A program made the position numbers and the translations under genes. A stretch of DNA of 64,000 nt, taken from Granulosicoccus sp045106855 (GTDB lineage: Bacteria > Pseudomonadota > Gammaproteobacteria > Granulosicoccales > Granulosicoccaceae). The first letter of the stretch is position 1. Each line of letters opens with the position of its first letter. The stretch covers positions 50,756 through 114,755 of the forward strand of contig JBGCFI010000054.1 of the NCBI GenBank assembly GCA_045106855.1, given 5' to 3'. Positions 1 to 8,721 of this stretch are shown piece after piece. The notes beneath the pieces were generated by a model. That model was not told the DNA's origin, did no database searches, and saw only the letters and a list, made by a program, of their open reading frames with translations.

Positions 1-1
1 C

Positions 2-943
2 CGAGACTCCAGAAGTGGGCTCTATCGAAAAATACTGGTTCGGCGCCATCGACTTCAGGGTGCGCTGGGAATCGGCGAATGGTCTGAAACCGTTCGGCTG
101 CAGCCTGCCATCGCCGCGAAGGCACACGTGTTTCCATGGCAAGTTCTTCGCTTCGCCATCACCGGCAAGCTTTGGTCAGATGCAGAGGGAAAAAGCACCA
201 GCACATGGGCTGACAGCACTGTTGTGTGTCAATGCAACGGAGTCAGCAAGGGCCGTATCTGCGAGGCAATCAGTCGCGGTGCAGTCTCTTTGGAACAAGT
301 TGCTTCGACAACCGGTGCAAGCACAGTGTGCGGGTCGTGCAAACCCTTAGTCGTGGACTTACTGGGAAACGGGCAAAAACTGGATCCGACAGGCTGGCAC
401 AAAGGATTGGTGGTTACCGCAACGTTGTCTCTAGTAGTGACACTTGCTTTTCTGTTTGCACCTGTTATCAGTTACGCAACCTCGGTTCAGCTAAAATTGC
501 TAACTGCGGCTGATAGCTCATTCCACTGGGATGAGCTATGGCGTAATCGATTAGTCAAGCAAGTAACCGGGTTTAGCATACTCGGCATCTTCGCCGTGGG
601 CTTGCTTATATCATTACGGAAACGATTGCCGCGAATAGTCCGATTCGGACGCTACGATGCGTGGCGCTTTGCGCATGTTCTGCTGGGAACTCTTGCTTTA
701 TTCATGTTGGTAGCTCATACCGGCTTTCGTATGGGACATGGCTTGAATTACTGGTTGATGACTTGTTTCATCGGCCTGCTAGTCGTAGGAACCATATCCA
801 GCATAGTCGTCGGCACAGAACACCGTCTGACTGCCCCCCTCGCCTCACAGCTTAAACGCTACTCCATCTGGGCTCACATCTTTCTGTTCTGGCCTGTGCC
901 AGTGCTTCTGGGTTGGCATGTACTTAAGGGCTATTGGTACTAG
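2..943 (+). CDS. FAD-dependent NAD(P)H oxidoreductase / BFD [2Fe-2S] / membrane cytochrome b fusion (5' partial)
   Basis: The frame is open from the left edge, so the N-terminus is missing; the ATG at 128 lies inside the gene. The first 60 or so residues look like the C-terminal end of a pyridine-nucleotide-disulfide oxidoreductase of the NirB/rubredoxin-reductase type. A BFD-like [2Fe-2S] domain follows (C-x-C then C-x2-C, around 225-350). The last 170 residues are four or five hydrophobic helices with several intramembrane histidines (for example RFAH, VAHTG, WAHIF, GWHVL) that could bind b-type haem, as in ferric reductase or b561 proteins. Inference: electrons pass from NAD(P)H via FAD and iron-sulfur to membrane haem and on to the cytochrome encoded next. 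The stop lies 2 bases before the next ATG. Confidence 0.75.
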   Translation, partial: RDSRSGLYRKILVRRHRLQGALGIGEWSETVRLQPAIAAKAHVFPWQVLRFAITGKLWSDAEGKSTSTWADSTVVCQCNGVSKGRICEAISRGAVSLEQVASTTGASTVCGSCKPLVVDLLGNGQKLDPTGWHKGLVVTATLSLVVTLAFLFAPVISYATSVQLKLLTAADSSFHWDELWRNRLVKQVTGFSILGIFAVGLLISLRKRLPRIVRFGRYDAWRFAHVLLGTLALFMLVAHTGFRMGHGLNYWLMTCFIGLLVVGTISSIVVGTEHRLTAPLASQLKRYSIWAHIFLFWPVPVLLGWHVLKGYWY

Positions 944-945
944 GA

Positions 946-2373
946 ATGCGAAGTGGCAAGTTTCAACGTCGAAAATCAGGTAGAGGTATTACAACACTGT
1001 GGATGCTTTGGTCATTGGCAAGTGTCGGTCTGTGCGGTGCACTAGCTTTGGTTATGTTTGGAGAGAACGAAAAAACCGTGTTCATGCCAGGCCCATTAAG
1101 TTCAGGTCATCATCAACTGGCAGGTAGCTGTGACAGTTGCCATACTGATGCATTTGGCGGCGGCGAAGTACTGCAGGCGTCGTGCATAAACTGCCATGGT
1201 GATGATCGGAAAAAACCCTATGACTCACACCCTATTGCCAAGTTTAAAGACCCGCGAAACGCAGCCCGACTGAAAAAGGTTAACGCAACCCAATGCGTTA
1301 GCTGTCACGTAGAACACCGACCTGAAATAACGCTCACTAACGGTCTCACGCAACCCAAGGATATCTGCTTTCACTGCCACGAAGATATTGGTGATGATCG
1401 CCCTTCTCATGAGGGGATGGCCTTTATAGATTGCACAACGTCTGGCTGCCACAACTACCATGACAATCGGGCGCTTTACACCGACTATCTGGTAAAACAC
1501 ATGGATCAGACCGAATTACTGGACGTTCGCACCGTTGAAGTTCTGGACTTTGTGTCGGTCATTGACCAGATTGTCGAATACCCTATCGACGACTATCCGA
1601 TTGTTCGGTTACAAAAAACTGATGCCGATGCCCCAGTGGACCTGGTTTTTGATGAACAGGTAACCACGGATTGGCTCGCAACGAGTCATGGCCAATCAGG
1701 GGTCAACTGCAGTGGTTGTCATCAACCCGTCAACAGCGAGGGAACGCGCGTTGAATGGAGCAACAAGCCATCGCTTGACGGTTGCATAGCCTGCCATGCC
1801 GATGAAGTAAACAGTTTCACAAAAGGTAAGCACGGTATGCGACTGGCCGCCGGGCTGACTCCAATGACACCCAAAAATGCAAAACTACCGATGCGTGACT
1901 CCAACGCACATGAAGAATTAACCTGCAGCAGTTGCCATGGAGCCCACCGTTTTGATACCCAACAAGCGGCCGTGGAATCCTGCCTGGGTTGCCATGCAGA
2001 CGATCACTCTCTGGCCTATAAGGAATCTGATCACTATGCATTATGGCAAGCAGAGCTCAATGGAGATGGCCTACCACAAAGTGGTGTCTCCTGCGCAACC
2101 TGCCACATGCCACGTGTGGATAAGGATGTTAGTGACTGGCTAAGCCGGGTTGTTGTAGAGCACAACCAGAGCAAGTTTTTTGCACCTAACAGCAAAATGA
2201 TTCGACCCGTTTGCCAGTCCTGCCATGGACTACCTTTCTCAATTGATTCTCTGGCAGATCAATCGCTCATCACCAATAACTTTAACGGCCCACCCTCTGT
2301 ACACGTGGATAGCGTTGATCTAGCGCGTAAGGATGCAGAACGACATGCACAAAAGAAATCTGAAAGCCAATAA
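946..2373 (+). CDS. Membrane-anchored multihaem cytochrome c (11 haem motifs)
   Basis: An N-terminal membrane anchor (WMLWSLASVGLCGALALVMF) is followed by a periplasmic domain with ten CXXCH motifs (CDSCH, CINCH, CVSCH, CFHCH, CSGCH, CIACH, CSSCH, CLGCH, CATCH, CQSCH) and one CX4CH motif (CTTSGCH), so up to eleven covalent haems. This is the broad cytochrome c3/NrfB/octahaem-like class; I cannot name a substrate. It starts 2 bases after the stop of the cytochrome b fusion, so the two are probably cotranscribed and translationally coupled. A TTG at 934 in the same frame is an alternative start, but ATG 946 is preferred. Likely role: periplasmic electron carrier or terminal reductase fed by the upstream flavo-cytochrome. 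Confidence 0.85.
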   Translation: MRSGKFQRRKSGRGITTLWMLWSLASVGLCGALALVMFGENEKTVFMPGPLSSGHHQLAGSCDSCHTDAFGGGEVLQASCINCHGDDRKKPYDSHPIAKFKDPRNAARLKKVNATQCVSCHVEHRPEITLTNGLTQPKDICFHCHEDIGDDRPSHEGMAFIDCTTSGCHNYHDNRALYTDYLVKHMDQTELLDVRTVEVLDFVSVIDQIVEYPIDDYPIVRLQKTDADAPVDLVFDEQVTTDWLATSHGQSGVNCSGCHQPVNSEGTRVEWSNKPSLDGCIACHADEVNSFTKGKHGMRLAAGLTPMTPKNAKLPMRDSNAHEELTCSSCHGAHRFDTQQAAVESCLGCHADDHSLAYKESDHYALWQAELNGDGLPQSGVSCATCHMPRVDKDVSDWLSRVVVEHNQSKFFAPNSKMIRPVCQSCHGLPFSIDSLADQSLITNNFNGPPSVHVDSVDLARKDAERHAQKKSESQ

Positions 2374-2428
2374 CTCGGGCTCACATTATCGGGGAACAGG
2401 CACTGCCCGAGTGTGCCCCTTAAATTTT
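2373..2428 (+). terminator. Stem-loop after the multihaem cytochrome gene
   Basis: An 8-bp perfect inverted repeat (ACTCGGGC at 2373-2380, GCCCGAGT at 2405-2412) lies directly at the stop codon. It is followed by CCCC and a short T-run (2424-2428). It may be a partial terminator or an mRNA-stabilising hairpin inside the operon, because the next gene runs in the same direction 57 bases later. Confidence 0.4.
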
Positions 2429-2484
2429 TATCAACCACACCAATCCAGGTGTAATTCATAACTCAGTAGAGAAAAATCTTGCTT

Positions 2485-3096
2485 ATGAAAACGCTTACCA
2501 AGAACAAGGCACTTCTATGCCTTACACTAGCTGCTGGCACTAGTGCCTATGCGATGCTTGCCTATTCACAGGATGCGGGTGAAACACCCTCAATAACTCC
2601 CAGAACAATGGCCGATGCCCTGCATATGGTTATGGATTCCGACCGGGCTGTTTATACTCAGCGGATTGTCAATCGCCTCGCAGCCAAAGAAAAAGTCATA
2701 ACCGCCTCAGAACACTTCGAGGACGAAAGCGCACTGGTACTGCCTGCTCAGATGTTCAGATTCGGAGCAGAAATGGTGGCGGAGAAGGCTGAAAAAAATG
2801 AAAATGTCAACTTCAGTTATTCCTTGCAATCCATTTGGCCTATCAATAAACAGAATGCTCCACAAACCGATGCTGAAGTTGAAGGACTCCAATACGTCGC
2901 CGATAACAAGGGAGAGAATTTCTATACGACAGAGGAACTCGGTGGTACCAACTATTTTACTGCTGTCTATGCAGATACTGCCGTATCGCCCGTTTGCGCT
3001 TCCTGTCACAACGACCACAAGGACACTCCTCGCACTGATTTCAAAATCGGTGACGTAATGGGTGGTGTAGTTATTCGCATACCCATTGAAGGCTGA
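2485..3096 (+). CDS. DUF3365 (Tll0287-like) periplasmic c-type haem protein
   Basis: A protein of about 203 residues with an N-terminal signal peptide and a single CXXCH motif (CASCH) near residue 171, in the C-terminal position typical of DUF3365/Tll0287-like haem proteins. The family fold is PAS-like and is often found as a redox or gas-sensing haem domain. Here there is no kinase or other output domain, so it is probably a soluble periplasmic redox protein serving the operon. ATG 2485 is chosen; a TTG at 2479 has slightly better spacing from the purine-rich AGAGA at 2468-2472. The next gene starts 5 bases after its stop. Confidence 0.75.
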   Translation: MKTLTKNKALLCLTLAAGTSAYAMLAYSQDAGETPSITPRTMADALHMVMDSDRAVYTQRIVNRLAAKEKVITASEHFEDESALVLPAQMFRFGAEMVAEKAEKNENVNFSYSLQSIWPINKQNAPQTDAEVEGLQYVADNKGENFYTTEELGGTNYFTAVYADTAVSPVCASCHNDHKDTPRTDFKIGDVMGGVVIRIPIEG

Positions 3097-3101
3097 ATAA
3101 C

Positions 3102-3491
3102 ATGCAAGTATGGAAGCATGTCAGGATCACTATTCAGTGTGTACTATCTGGCGCACTGTTATCAATCTCTGCACACGCCTCTGAAGAGTATCCACCACTG
3201 TCTGACGAACTTGCTTCTGGACGGGTTGTCTGGCTAAAAAACTGTGAAACCTGCCATGCCTATGGCATCGCAGGCGCACCCAATCCGCTCCAGCCACCGG
3301 AGTGGAATAAGCGCCTCAACACTCCATTGAACACCCTGTATGAACATGCCATACAGGGTTTTTACGGTAAAACCGACACGTTCATGCCACCTCGTGGTGG
3401 CAACCCTCAACTAAGCGATTCTGAGGTTCAATCTGCCGTGGACTACATGCTGGCACTGGCAAAGTTTTATCTATCCATCAAAGAGAGATGA
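3102..3491 (+). CDS. Small secreted cytochrome c (cytochrome c5-like)
   Basis: A 129-residue protein with a cleavable signal peptide ending near AHA-S, one CXXCH site (CETCH, residues 48-52) and a probable axial methionine in TFMPPRGG (Met95). This arrangement matches class I monohaem cytochromes such as c5. It probably shuttles electrons in the periplasm between the multihaem cytochrome and another partner. Its stop overlaps the following globin start as ATGA (3488-3491), which indicates translational coupling. Confidence 0.85.
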   Translation: MQVWKHVRITIQCVLSGALLSISAHASEEYPPLSDELASGRVVWLKNCETCHAYGIAGAPNPLQPPEWNKRLNTPLNTLYEHAIQGFYGKTDTFMPPRGGNPQLSDSEVQSAVDYMLALAKFYLSIKER

Positions 3492-3970
3492 CTATGACAC
3501 CGACACAAAAAACACTGGTCAAAGAATCATGGGCTAAAGTTTTGCCCATTCAAGAGACAGCCGCAGACTTATTCTACACACGGCTCTTTGACCAATACCC
3601 TGAGGTTCGCCCAATGTTCAAGGGCGATATGAAAGAGCAAGGTGAAAAACTGATGAAGATGCTCGACCTCGCAGTCAACTCGCTTGATAACGTGGATGCT
3701 CTCATTGAGCCTTTGAAAGCTGCTGGAGAAGCTCACAAGGGTTATGGCGTAGCCGAAGCGGACTATCAGAAGGTAGCTGCAAGCCTTCTCTGGACGCTTG
3801 AGCAAGGGCTTGGAGAGGCCTTTACAGAAGAGGTAAAAGAAGCCTGGACCGTCACGTATGTCACCCTATCCGATGTAATGATAGAAGGTGCGGGATATTC
3901 AGCATCCGAGCCTGCAATCAAGAAACTTTCCTGGTTTCAATCTCTCTTCAAACAAAAAGTCGCGAGCTGA
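3488..3970 (+). CDS. Single-domain bacterial globin (Vitreoscilla-haemoglobin-like)
   Basis: A 160-residue protein that fits a classical globin fold along its length: CD1 Phe44 in PMFKG, a probable distal Gln51, a proximal His83 in GEAHKGYG, and the ending DVMIEG typical of helix H. There is no reductase domain, so it would need outside electrons to detoxify NO or deliver oxygen. ATG 3488 overlaps the upstream stop; ATG 3494 is also possible and is better placed after AAGAGAG (3481-3487). It has no signal peptide, so it is cytoplasmic, unlike its cytochrome neighbours. The pairing suggests respiration or detoxification of oxygen or nitrogen oxides, but the sequence does not prove this. Confidence 0.85.
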   Translation: MTMTPTQKTLVKESWAKVLPIQETAADLFYTRLFDQYPEVRPMFKGDMKEQGEKLMKMLDLAVNSLDNVDALIEPLKAAGEAHKGYGVAEADYQKVAASLLWTLEQGLGEAFTEEVKEAWTVTYVTLSDVMIEGAGYSASEPAIKKLSWFQSLFKQKVAS

Positions 3971-4242
3971 TACTGTACGGTGTCAAAATACAACAACCGT
4001 AATAGCGATAACAGAGTTTGATCACTTTCTGGATAGAAAGCCTGTATATGGTACAAGTCTGCGTCTCTGATAACGAACCCGAGCCGTTTAGGCGATCAAC
4101 TGATCGCAAACGTTGCAGTTTGCTACATGCACCCTGGCTTTGTCAGAGTAAAAAATTTGATGCAGGACTGGCACTGTTGAGTGCCAGTCACATTGCTGTC
4201 ATTCACAATGCCGCAATACAACCCTGCTAGGTTTGCAAGAAT

Positions 4243-4833
4243 TTACTGTGGAATAAGTCCTTGCAAATCTGGCTCGGCCAGAGTTTCTTGACGAAGCATT
4301 TTCAACAACTCTTCAGACTTGAACGTAGAATCATCTGCGTCCGGGCGATCCGAACCACAGTTATAAGCCATGACCACCTTTTTCCTCCATAACCGGATAG
4401 TGCTATTGGGCGCATCGCAAATAACAAAACCTTCGACGTAAGGATTGACCGTTCCATAGTTACGTATACCCCTCATAGCCTCCCTTACTTCTACATAACG
4501 GCTAATGGGAAAATACTTTATATATACCTCTATAGGTGAAGCCAATGGCGAGGGGGTAACCGGCACTGATTCGGGTGCGGATTCGTTGGTCGACGGAACT
4601 CCCGGGTTTATATCCACACGCACCCAGAATTTATTCTCCTTACGCCGCTGACCGACATCGACAAATAAACTGGTGGTATCAGAAACACCAGAATTAAACG
4701 TGTATCCACCGTCAATCGTCAAATCGACGGGGTTGATGGTCATTTTCGCAACTGCCGGCCCTGCAAATATCAGCAATACGGCGATGGATAAGAAACTACG
4801 TTTGACCAGTTTAAGTGTGCAATTGATTTTCAT
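4243..4833 (-). CDS. Secreted hypothetical protein
   Basis: A 196-residue protein with a clear signal peptide (cleavage near AVA-K, residue 29). The mature part is beta-rich with a proline/serine-rich loop (PESVPVTPSPLASP, about 105-120) and two cysteines. I recognise no family. It is transcribed on its own, converging on the globin operon, with about 270 bases of unassigned sequence between them. The intergenic stretch 4834-5207 upstream holds only the ATTCCC-type palindrome listed separately. Confidence 0.6.
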   Translation of the reverse strand: MKINCTLKLVKRSFLSIAVLLIFAGPAVAKMTINPVDLTIDGGYTFNSGVSDTTSLFVDVGQRRKENKFWVRVDINPGVPSTNESAPESVPVTPSPLASPIEVYIKYFPISRYVEVREAMRGIRNYGTVNPYVEGFVICDAPNSTIRLWRKKVVMAYNCGSDRPDADDSTFKSEELLKMLRQETLAEPDLQGLIPQ

Positions 4834-5127
4834 TTTACTTTCATTCCGTTTGGCAGCAAAGCCACGTTAATATCAATTTCAAACGTATTGAAAATTGACG
4901 ACCATTGGGTGTTCAACAATCGCTGCATTTCAGTGAAGTTCAATAATTCTTTGTGAAACAGAGATAGGCAAGTTCACACCCAATACCGTTTGGGAATATT
5001 ACACCAAACCCCAAAATGAAAAGAAAAAATATTCCATGTGATTTATTGCACTGCTGATCCAAGGCATCTGCAATCGCCATTTTCGCCCATGCAGGTGTTT
5101 TACCTATCGTCCACGCCGCCCACCGCC

Positions 5128-5147
5128 ATTCCCGCGAAAGCGGGAAT
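5128..5147. repeat. dRS3-like palindromic repeat (ATTCCC-N8-GGGAAT)
   Basis: A 20-base palindrome with an 8-bp stem and a GAAA tetraloop. It fits the ATTCCC-N8-GGGAAT pattern known from the dRS3 repeats of Neisseria and from similar small intergenic repeats in other proteobacteria. A second copy with a different loop lies at 18505-18524. Confidence 0.6.
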
Positions 5148-5207
5148 CTTATACGCCATAGCATTTACAAGGCACATTTAAACCCTAACCGTATTAAAAC
5201 GGCAATT

Positions 5208-5909
5208 TTATAGTGCATAGGAATCACCATTAACATCCCCCGTCCAACCCCAGAGTGCAAGTAGTGAGTTAGCGCCGGTTTCCATACTGTGTGGCTGCAT
5301 CGACTTATGATGTACAAAAGTACCCCGCTCTTTTACAGTTGGCAATGCATCATTCACGGCCCACCCTGCATGGCCATCAATAATCAGATAAAGCTCTTCA
5401 GCGGCGTGTTTATGCCAAGGGTAGTTAACATGTTCGCACTGGAACAACAAGCCACAGCGCACTTCACTATATTGATACATACCCGTCGGACCTATCAATT
5501 CGACCACAAATATTTTGTTTCGTACAGATAATGGCAACTTGCCAAACCCGGCCTGGCGCCAGCACAAGTCAGCAACACATTCGGACAATAGCTCTAACAA
5601 ATTGTCGTCATATCTGGCCAACCTCGCTATAAGCGATTCCATAGCTGTAACTGACGGTTGTTGGATGTATGAATAATCTGAAACATCCTGGCATCCATCA
5701 GATGAGCTAGATAAATTTTCAAATCCATTGATACCAACGACGTCAGTCGATGCAGGTACATAGCAGGAAGAGTTAGCCAATACGTGAGCAACCTTACGAG
5801 CAATATCACTGTCGTGTATGGCGAAACGATTTCCTGCTGCGCGCATAAAGGCATGCAGGGAACTGTTTTCCGATTCAGTTGCTATTTTTGCATCATCCCT
5901 GGTAGCCAT
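5208..5909 (-). CDS. Cupin protein of the DMSP lyase family (DddL/DddQ-like)
   Basis: A 233-residue protein whose C-terminal half is a cupin. Motif 1 is Y163-P-W-H166-K-H168-x3-E172-L-Y174-x4-G179 (HXH-X3-E-X6-G); motif 2 contributes H200/H201 and H207. The metal ligands and the tyrosine within motif 1 match what is known of cupin DMSP lyases, which cleave dimethylsulfoniopropionate to DMS and acrylate, and the length fits DddL. The N-terminal half is helical and less conserved. It is divergent from the polyamine-type operon at 6184, sharing a 273-base intergenic region. The family call is moderate: other cupin enzymes share these ligands, and no acrylate-processing genes are adjacent. Confidence 0.6.
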   Translation of the reverse strand: MATRDDAKIATESENSSLHAFMRAAGNRFAIHDSDIARKVAHVLANSSCYVPASTDVVGINGFENLSSSSDGCQDVSDYSYIQQPSVTAMESLIARLARYDDNLLELLSECVADLCWRQAGFGKLPLSVRNKIFVVELIGPTGMYQYSEVRCGLLFQCEHVNYPWHKHAAEELYLIIDGHAGWAVNDALPTVKERGTFVHHKSMQPHSMETGANSLLALWGWTGDVNGDSYAL

Positions 5910-6183
5910 GTCAAATCACATCGGTCGTTTCATGATTAAACCAAATATTTTTTTTCCCAAGGTTCATAGTTATACAATAATATCGTTTTTCGCAGCATCT
6001 CTGGTTTCGCCTTGCGCCGCACCTCAGTGATAAGCAGTCTGCCACAAAAGAAGTGCATTTTCAGCAAATACACATCGTAGATATGGCATCACGACATTGC
6101 CTATCTCAATCGACTATTTAGATGACTTGATTTAATCCAGTTAACCTTTTACTGTTCTACGACATTCTTCTGAATTAACCACC

Positions 6184-7524
6184 ATGAAGATGAAGGGCGT
6201 GCTAACAGCGGATTGCAGGAACAGCTCATATTGGCTGGATAATCTGCCCGTCGCGCCCGCAACAACTGAACACCCCCTTGCCGAAGTCGATGTTGCTATC
6301 GTTGGGTCCGGTTACACCGGCCTGCATGCAGCCATCGAAACGGCCAGAGGTGGGCGATCCACCATGGTGCTTGATGCACAAGATCCCGGCTGGGGTTGCA
6401 GCACCCGCAATGGTGGGCAAATCAGCACTAGCGTTAAACCGTCGTTGGAGAAGCTTAAGCGCCAGTACGGTTCAGCTCGCGCATCTGCGATTCGGATGGA
6501 AGGAGAAACAGCGCTGGAGTGGATAGGAAACTTTGTCTCCGACGAAGGGCTTTATTGCGATTTTCAGCGAAATGGGCGTTTTCATGCTGCCCATACTCCG
6601 GCTCACTACGAAGAGCTGGCACGCGACGTAGAGCTACTCAATCGTACCGAGGACATAGAGGCATTCATGGTGACACGTGCCGAACAGCGCAACGAGCTTG
6701 GCTCTGACGCGTACTATGGTGGTGCGGTATTTCCTCGACATTCATCAATCAATCCAGCAAAATACCATCGCGGCCTGCTGACCAAAGCGTTGACTGTTGG
6801 GGCACACGTCGTCGGACAGTGTGCAGTGACTGGTATTGAGCGTAACGGCGGTGGCTTTATTTTATCCACTGAGAAAGGACCTGTTCGTGCCGGCGATGTC
6901 GTGGTTGCCACTAATGGATACACCAGTAGTTTGACACCCTGGTTGCAGCGGCGAATTATCCCCATAGGCAGCTACATCATTGCCACCGAACCTTTGCCAA
7001 GATATCTGGTAGCAGAGCTGTTCCCAACCAATCGTATTGCCAGCGATACCTGCAAAGTCATCTACTACTACCGCACCTCACCCGATGGCGAACGTATTCT
7101 GTTTGGTGGACGGGTATCCGCCAGAGAGACAGACACCACCATCAGCGGTCCAAAGTTATTTGCTGATATGTGCCGTATTTTTCCGCAACTTTCCACCTAC
7201 CGTGTCAGCCACTCGTGGATGGGCACCGTTGCCTACACGTTCGACGAACTCGCTCACACTGGTGTGCATGAAGGTGTGTACTACGCCATGGGCTACTGCG
7301 GATCAGGCGTATCCATGGCGAGCTACCTGGGGATGCGACTTGGCCAGAAAGTATTGGGACTGGATGACGGCAAGACAGCTTTCGATGGGTTGGTTAATCC
7401 AACCCGACCGTTTTACAGCGGTAACCCATGGTTTTTGCCTGCCACAGTGGCTTTATACCGCAAGCTTGACCAATTTCAAACTCGAAAAGCAGCCACTCAA
7501 GACGCTGCTATGCACGGCAATTAG
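6184..7524 (+). CDS. FAD-dependent amine oxidoreductase (DAO family, OrdL/PuuB-like)
   Basis: A 446-residue flavoprotein of the glycine/D-amino-acid oxidase family. The dinucleotide-binding motif is VAIVGSGYTG (about 37-46), followed by the CSTRNGGQ segment characteristic of gamma-glutamylputrescine oxidoreductase-like proteins. The C-terminal MGYCGSGVSM closes the FAD site. It probably oxidises an amine, gamma-glutamyl-amine or related imported compound. It heads an operon with a polyamine-type ABC importer, the binding-protein gene starting 24 bases downstream, which supports a role in using the transported substrate. Confidence 0.8.
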   Translation: MKMKGVLTADCRNSSYWLDNLPVAPATTEHPLAEVDVAIVGSGYTGLHAAIETARGGRSTMVLDAQDPGWGCSTRNGGQISTSVKPSLEKLKRQYGSARASAIRMEGETALEWIGNFVSDEGLYCDFQRNGRFHAAHTPAHYEELARDVELLNRTEDIEAFMVTRAEQRNELGSDAYYGGAVFPRHSSINPAKYHRGLLTKALTVGAHVVGQCAVTGIERNGGGFILSTEKGPVRAGDVVVATNGYTSSLTPWLQRRIIPIGSYIIATEPLPRYLVAELFPTNRIASDTCKVIYYYRTSPDGERILFGGRVSARETDTTISGPKLFADMCRIFPQLSTYRVSHSWMGTVAYTFDELAHTGVHEGVYYAMGYCGSGVSMASYLGMRLGQKVLGLDDGKTAFDGLVNPTRPFYSGNPWFLPATVALYRKLDQFQTRKAATQDAAMHGN

Positions 7525-7548
7525 TCACAACAACAAAGGAGAATAGTC

Positions 7549-8589
7549 ATGAAAAACGCATTCGTACTCACACTGGGAGCGTCGCTGTTAACAACAGTTG
7601 CAATTGCTCAGGAAAAGACCGTCACCATTGCATCATGGGGTGGCTCGTATCAGGAAGCACAAAGCAAGGCCTTGTTTGAGCCAGCCGCTGCTAAAACGGG
7701 TATCGTGGTGAAACAGGAAACCTATGGGGGGATGTCTGATGTACGTCTGCAGGTATCGTCCGGCGCTGTCTCACTTGATATTGTTGCCAGTGGTTCCGGA
7801 TCTGCCGCTCGGGCAGGTGCTGAAGGGTTACTAGAGCCACTGGATTACTCAATTATCGACGTCTCCGATTTCTACCCGACGCTAAAAACCGAATTTTGTG
7901 TCGGTGGCGATGTTTTCTCCACCGTGTATGCGTGGAATACAGAAACGTACGGTGATGCAGGCCCGCAAGGCTGGGCAGACTTCTGGGATGTAGAAAAATT
8001 TCCTGGTACGCGCGCTTATCGCAGTAAAGTGGCAGGTGCACTGGAACCTGCCATCTTGGCGGATGGCGTTCCTATGGATCAAGTTTATAGCGTACTTGAT
8101 TCAGAAGAGGGCATTGAGAGAGCACTAAATAAAATTCGCGAATTGAAACCAAGTATCGATGTGTTTTGGTCGTCTGGTGCTCAGCATGCCCAACTTATGA
8201 AGGATGGAGAAGTGGACATGACAACAGGATGGAACGGTCGCTTTGACAATGCGGCCAAGGATGGCGCGAAAGTAAGCTACAGCTACGTCGATGCACTGCT
8301 GGACTACGACTGCTTTGCTATTCCCAAAGGTGCCCCTAATAAAGATGTGGCGATGGAGTTCCTGGCTGAAATTTCCATGGCTGAATATCAGGACGATCTA
8401 CCCAAGTACATTACCTACGGACCTACCAACAAGGCAGCTTACGAGACTGGCGAAATAGATGCTGCCACTGCTGCTGCCCTGCCTTCTTCACCGCAAAACG
8501 CGGCATTGCAATTACCAGTTTCACTGGACTGGTATGCTAAATGGGAATCTATTGCAGAAGAAATGTATCAGGAAATGCTCACTGAATAA
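7549..8589 (+). CDS. ABC transporter periplasmic binding protein, spermidine/putrescine type
   Basis: A 346-residue secreted protein with a signal peptide ending near AIA-Q and the family opening TVTIASWGGSYQEAQ, as in COG0687 (PotD/PotF-like) binding proteins. A strong Shine-Dalgarno (AAAGGAGA) precedes the ATG. It lies between the FAD oxidoreductase and the transporter genes and would capture a polyamine or similar cationic or zwitterionic amine. Given the neighbouring DMSP-lyase-like gene, a methylated sulfonium or ammonium substrate cannot be ruled out. Confidence 0.85.
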   Translation: MKNAFVLTLGASLLTTVAIAQEKTVTIASWGGSYQEAQSKALFEPAAAKTGIVVKQETYGGMSDVRLQVSSGAVSLDIVASGSGSAARAGAEGLLEPLDYSIIDVSDFYPTLKTEFCVGGDVFSTVYAWNTETYGDAGPQGWADFWDVEKFPGTRAYRSKVAGALEPAILADGVPMDQVYSVLDSEEGIERALNKIRELKPSIDVFWSSGAQHAQLMKDGEVDMTTGWNGRFDNAAKDGAKVSYSYVDALLDYDCFAIPKGAPNKDVAMEFLAEISMAEYQDDLPKYITYGPTNKAAYETGEIDAATAAALPSSPQNAALQLPVSLDWYAKWESIAEEMYQEMLTE

Positions 8590-8639
8590 CACCGATAAAC
8601 TGCAACGTATTCTGAATCTTTTTATGTAGAGACGTTAAG

Positions 8640-8681
8640 TTGTGGATCGGCAGGCCAAGCCTGACTCCAGTCGATCCGCAA
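8640..8681 (+). promoter_or_regulatory. Intergenic stem-loop between binding-protein and transporter genes
   Basis: A nested hairpin: an outer 10-bp stem (8640-8649 with 8672-8681, one G-U pair) encloses a 5-bp stem (CAGGC 8651-8655, GCCTG 8659-8663). There is no T-run. Its position, just after a binding-protein gene and before less abundantly needed components, suggests 3'-end protection or partial termination. Confidence 0.5.
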
Positions 8682-8721
8682 TTTCTGCAACTAAAACTCT
8701 TGTGATAAAAGAATAGACATT

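Noticed and set aside
128..943. A gene starting at ATG 128
   Set aside because: The frame continues upstream to the left edge with oxidoreductase-like sequence, so this ATG is internal to a larger gene.
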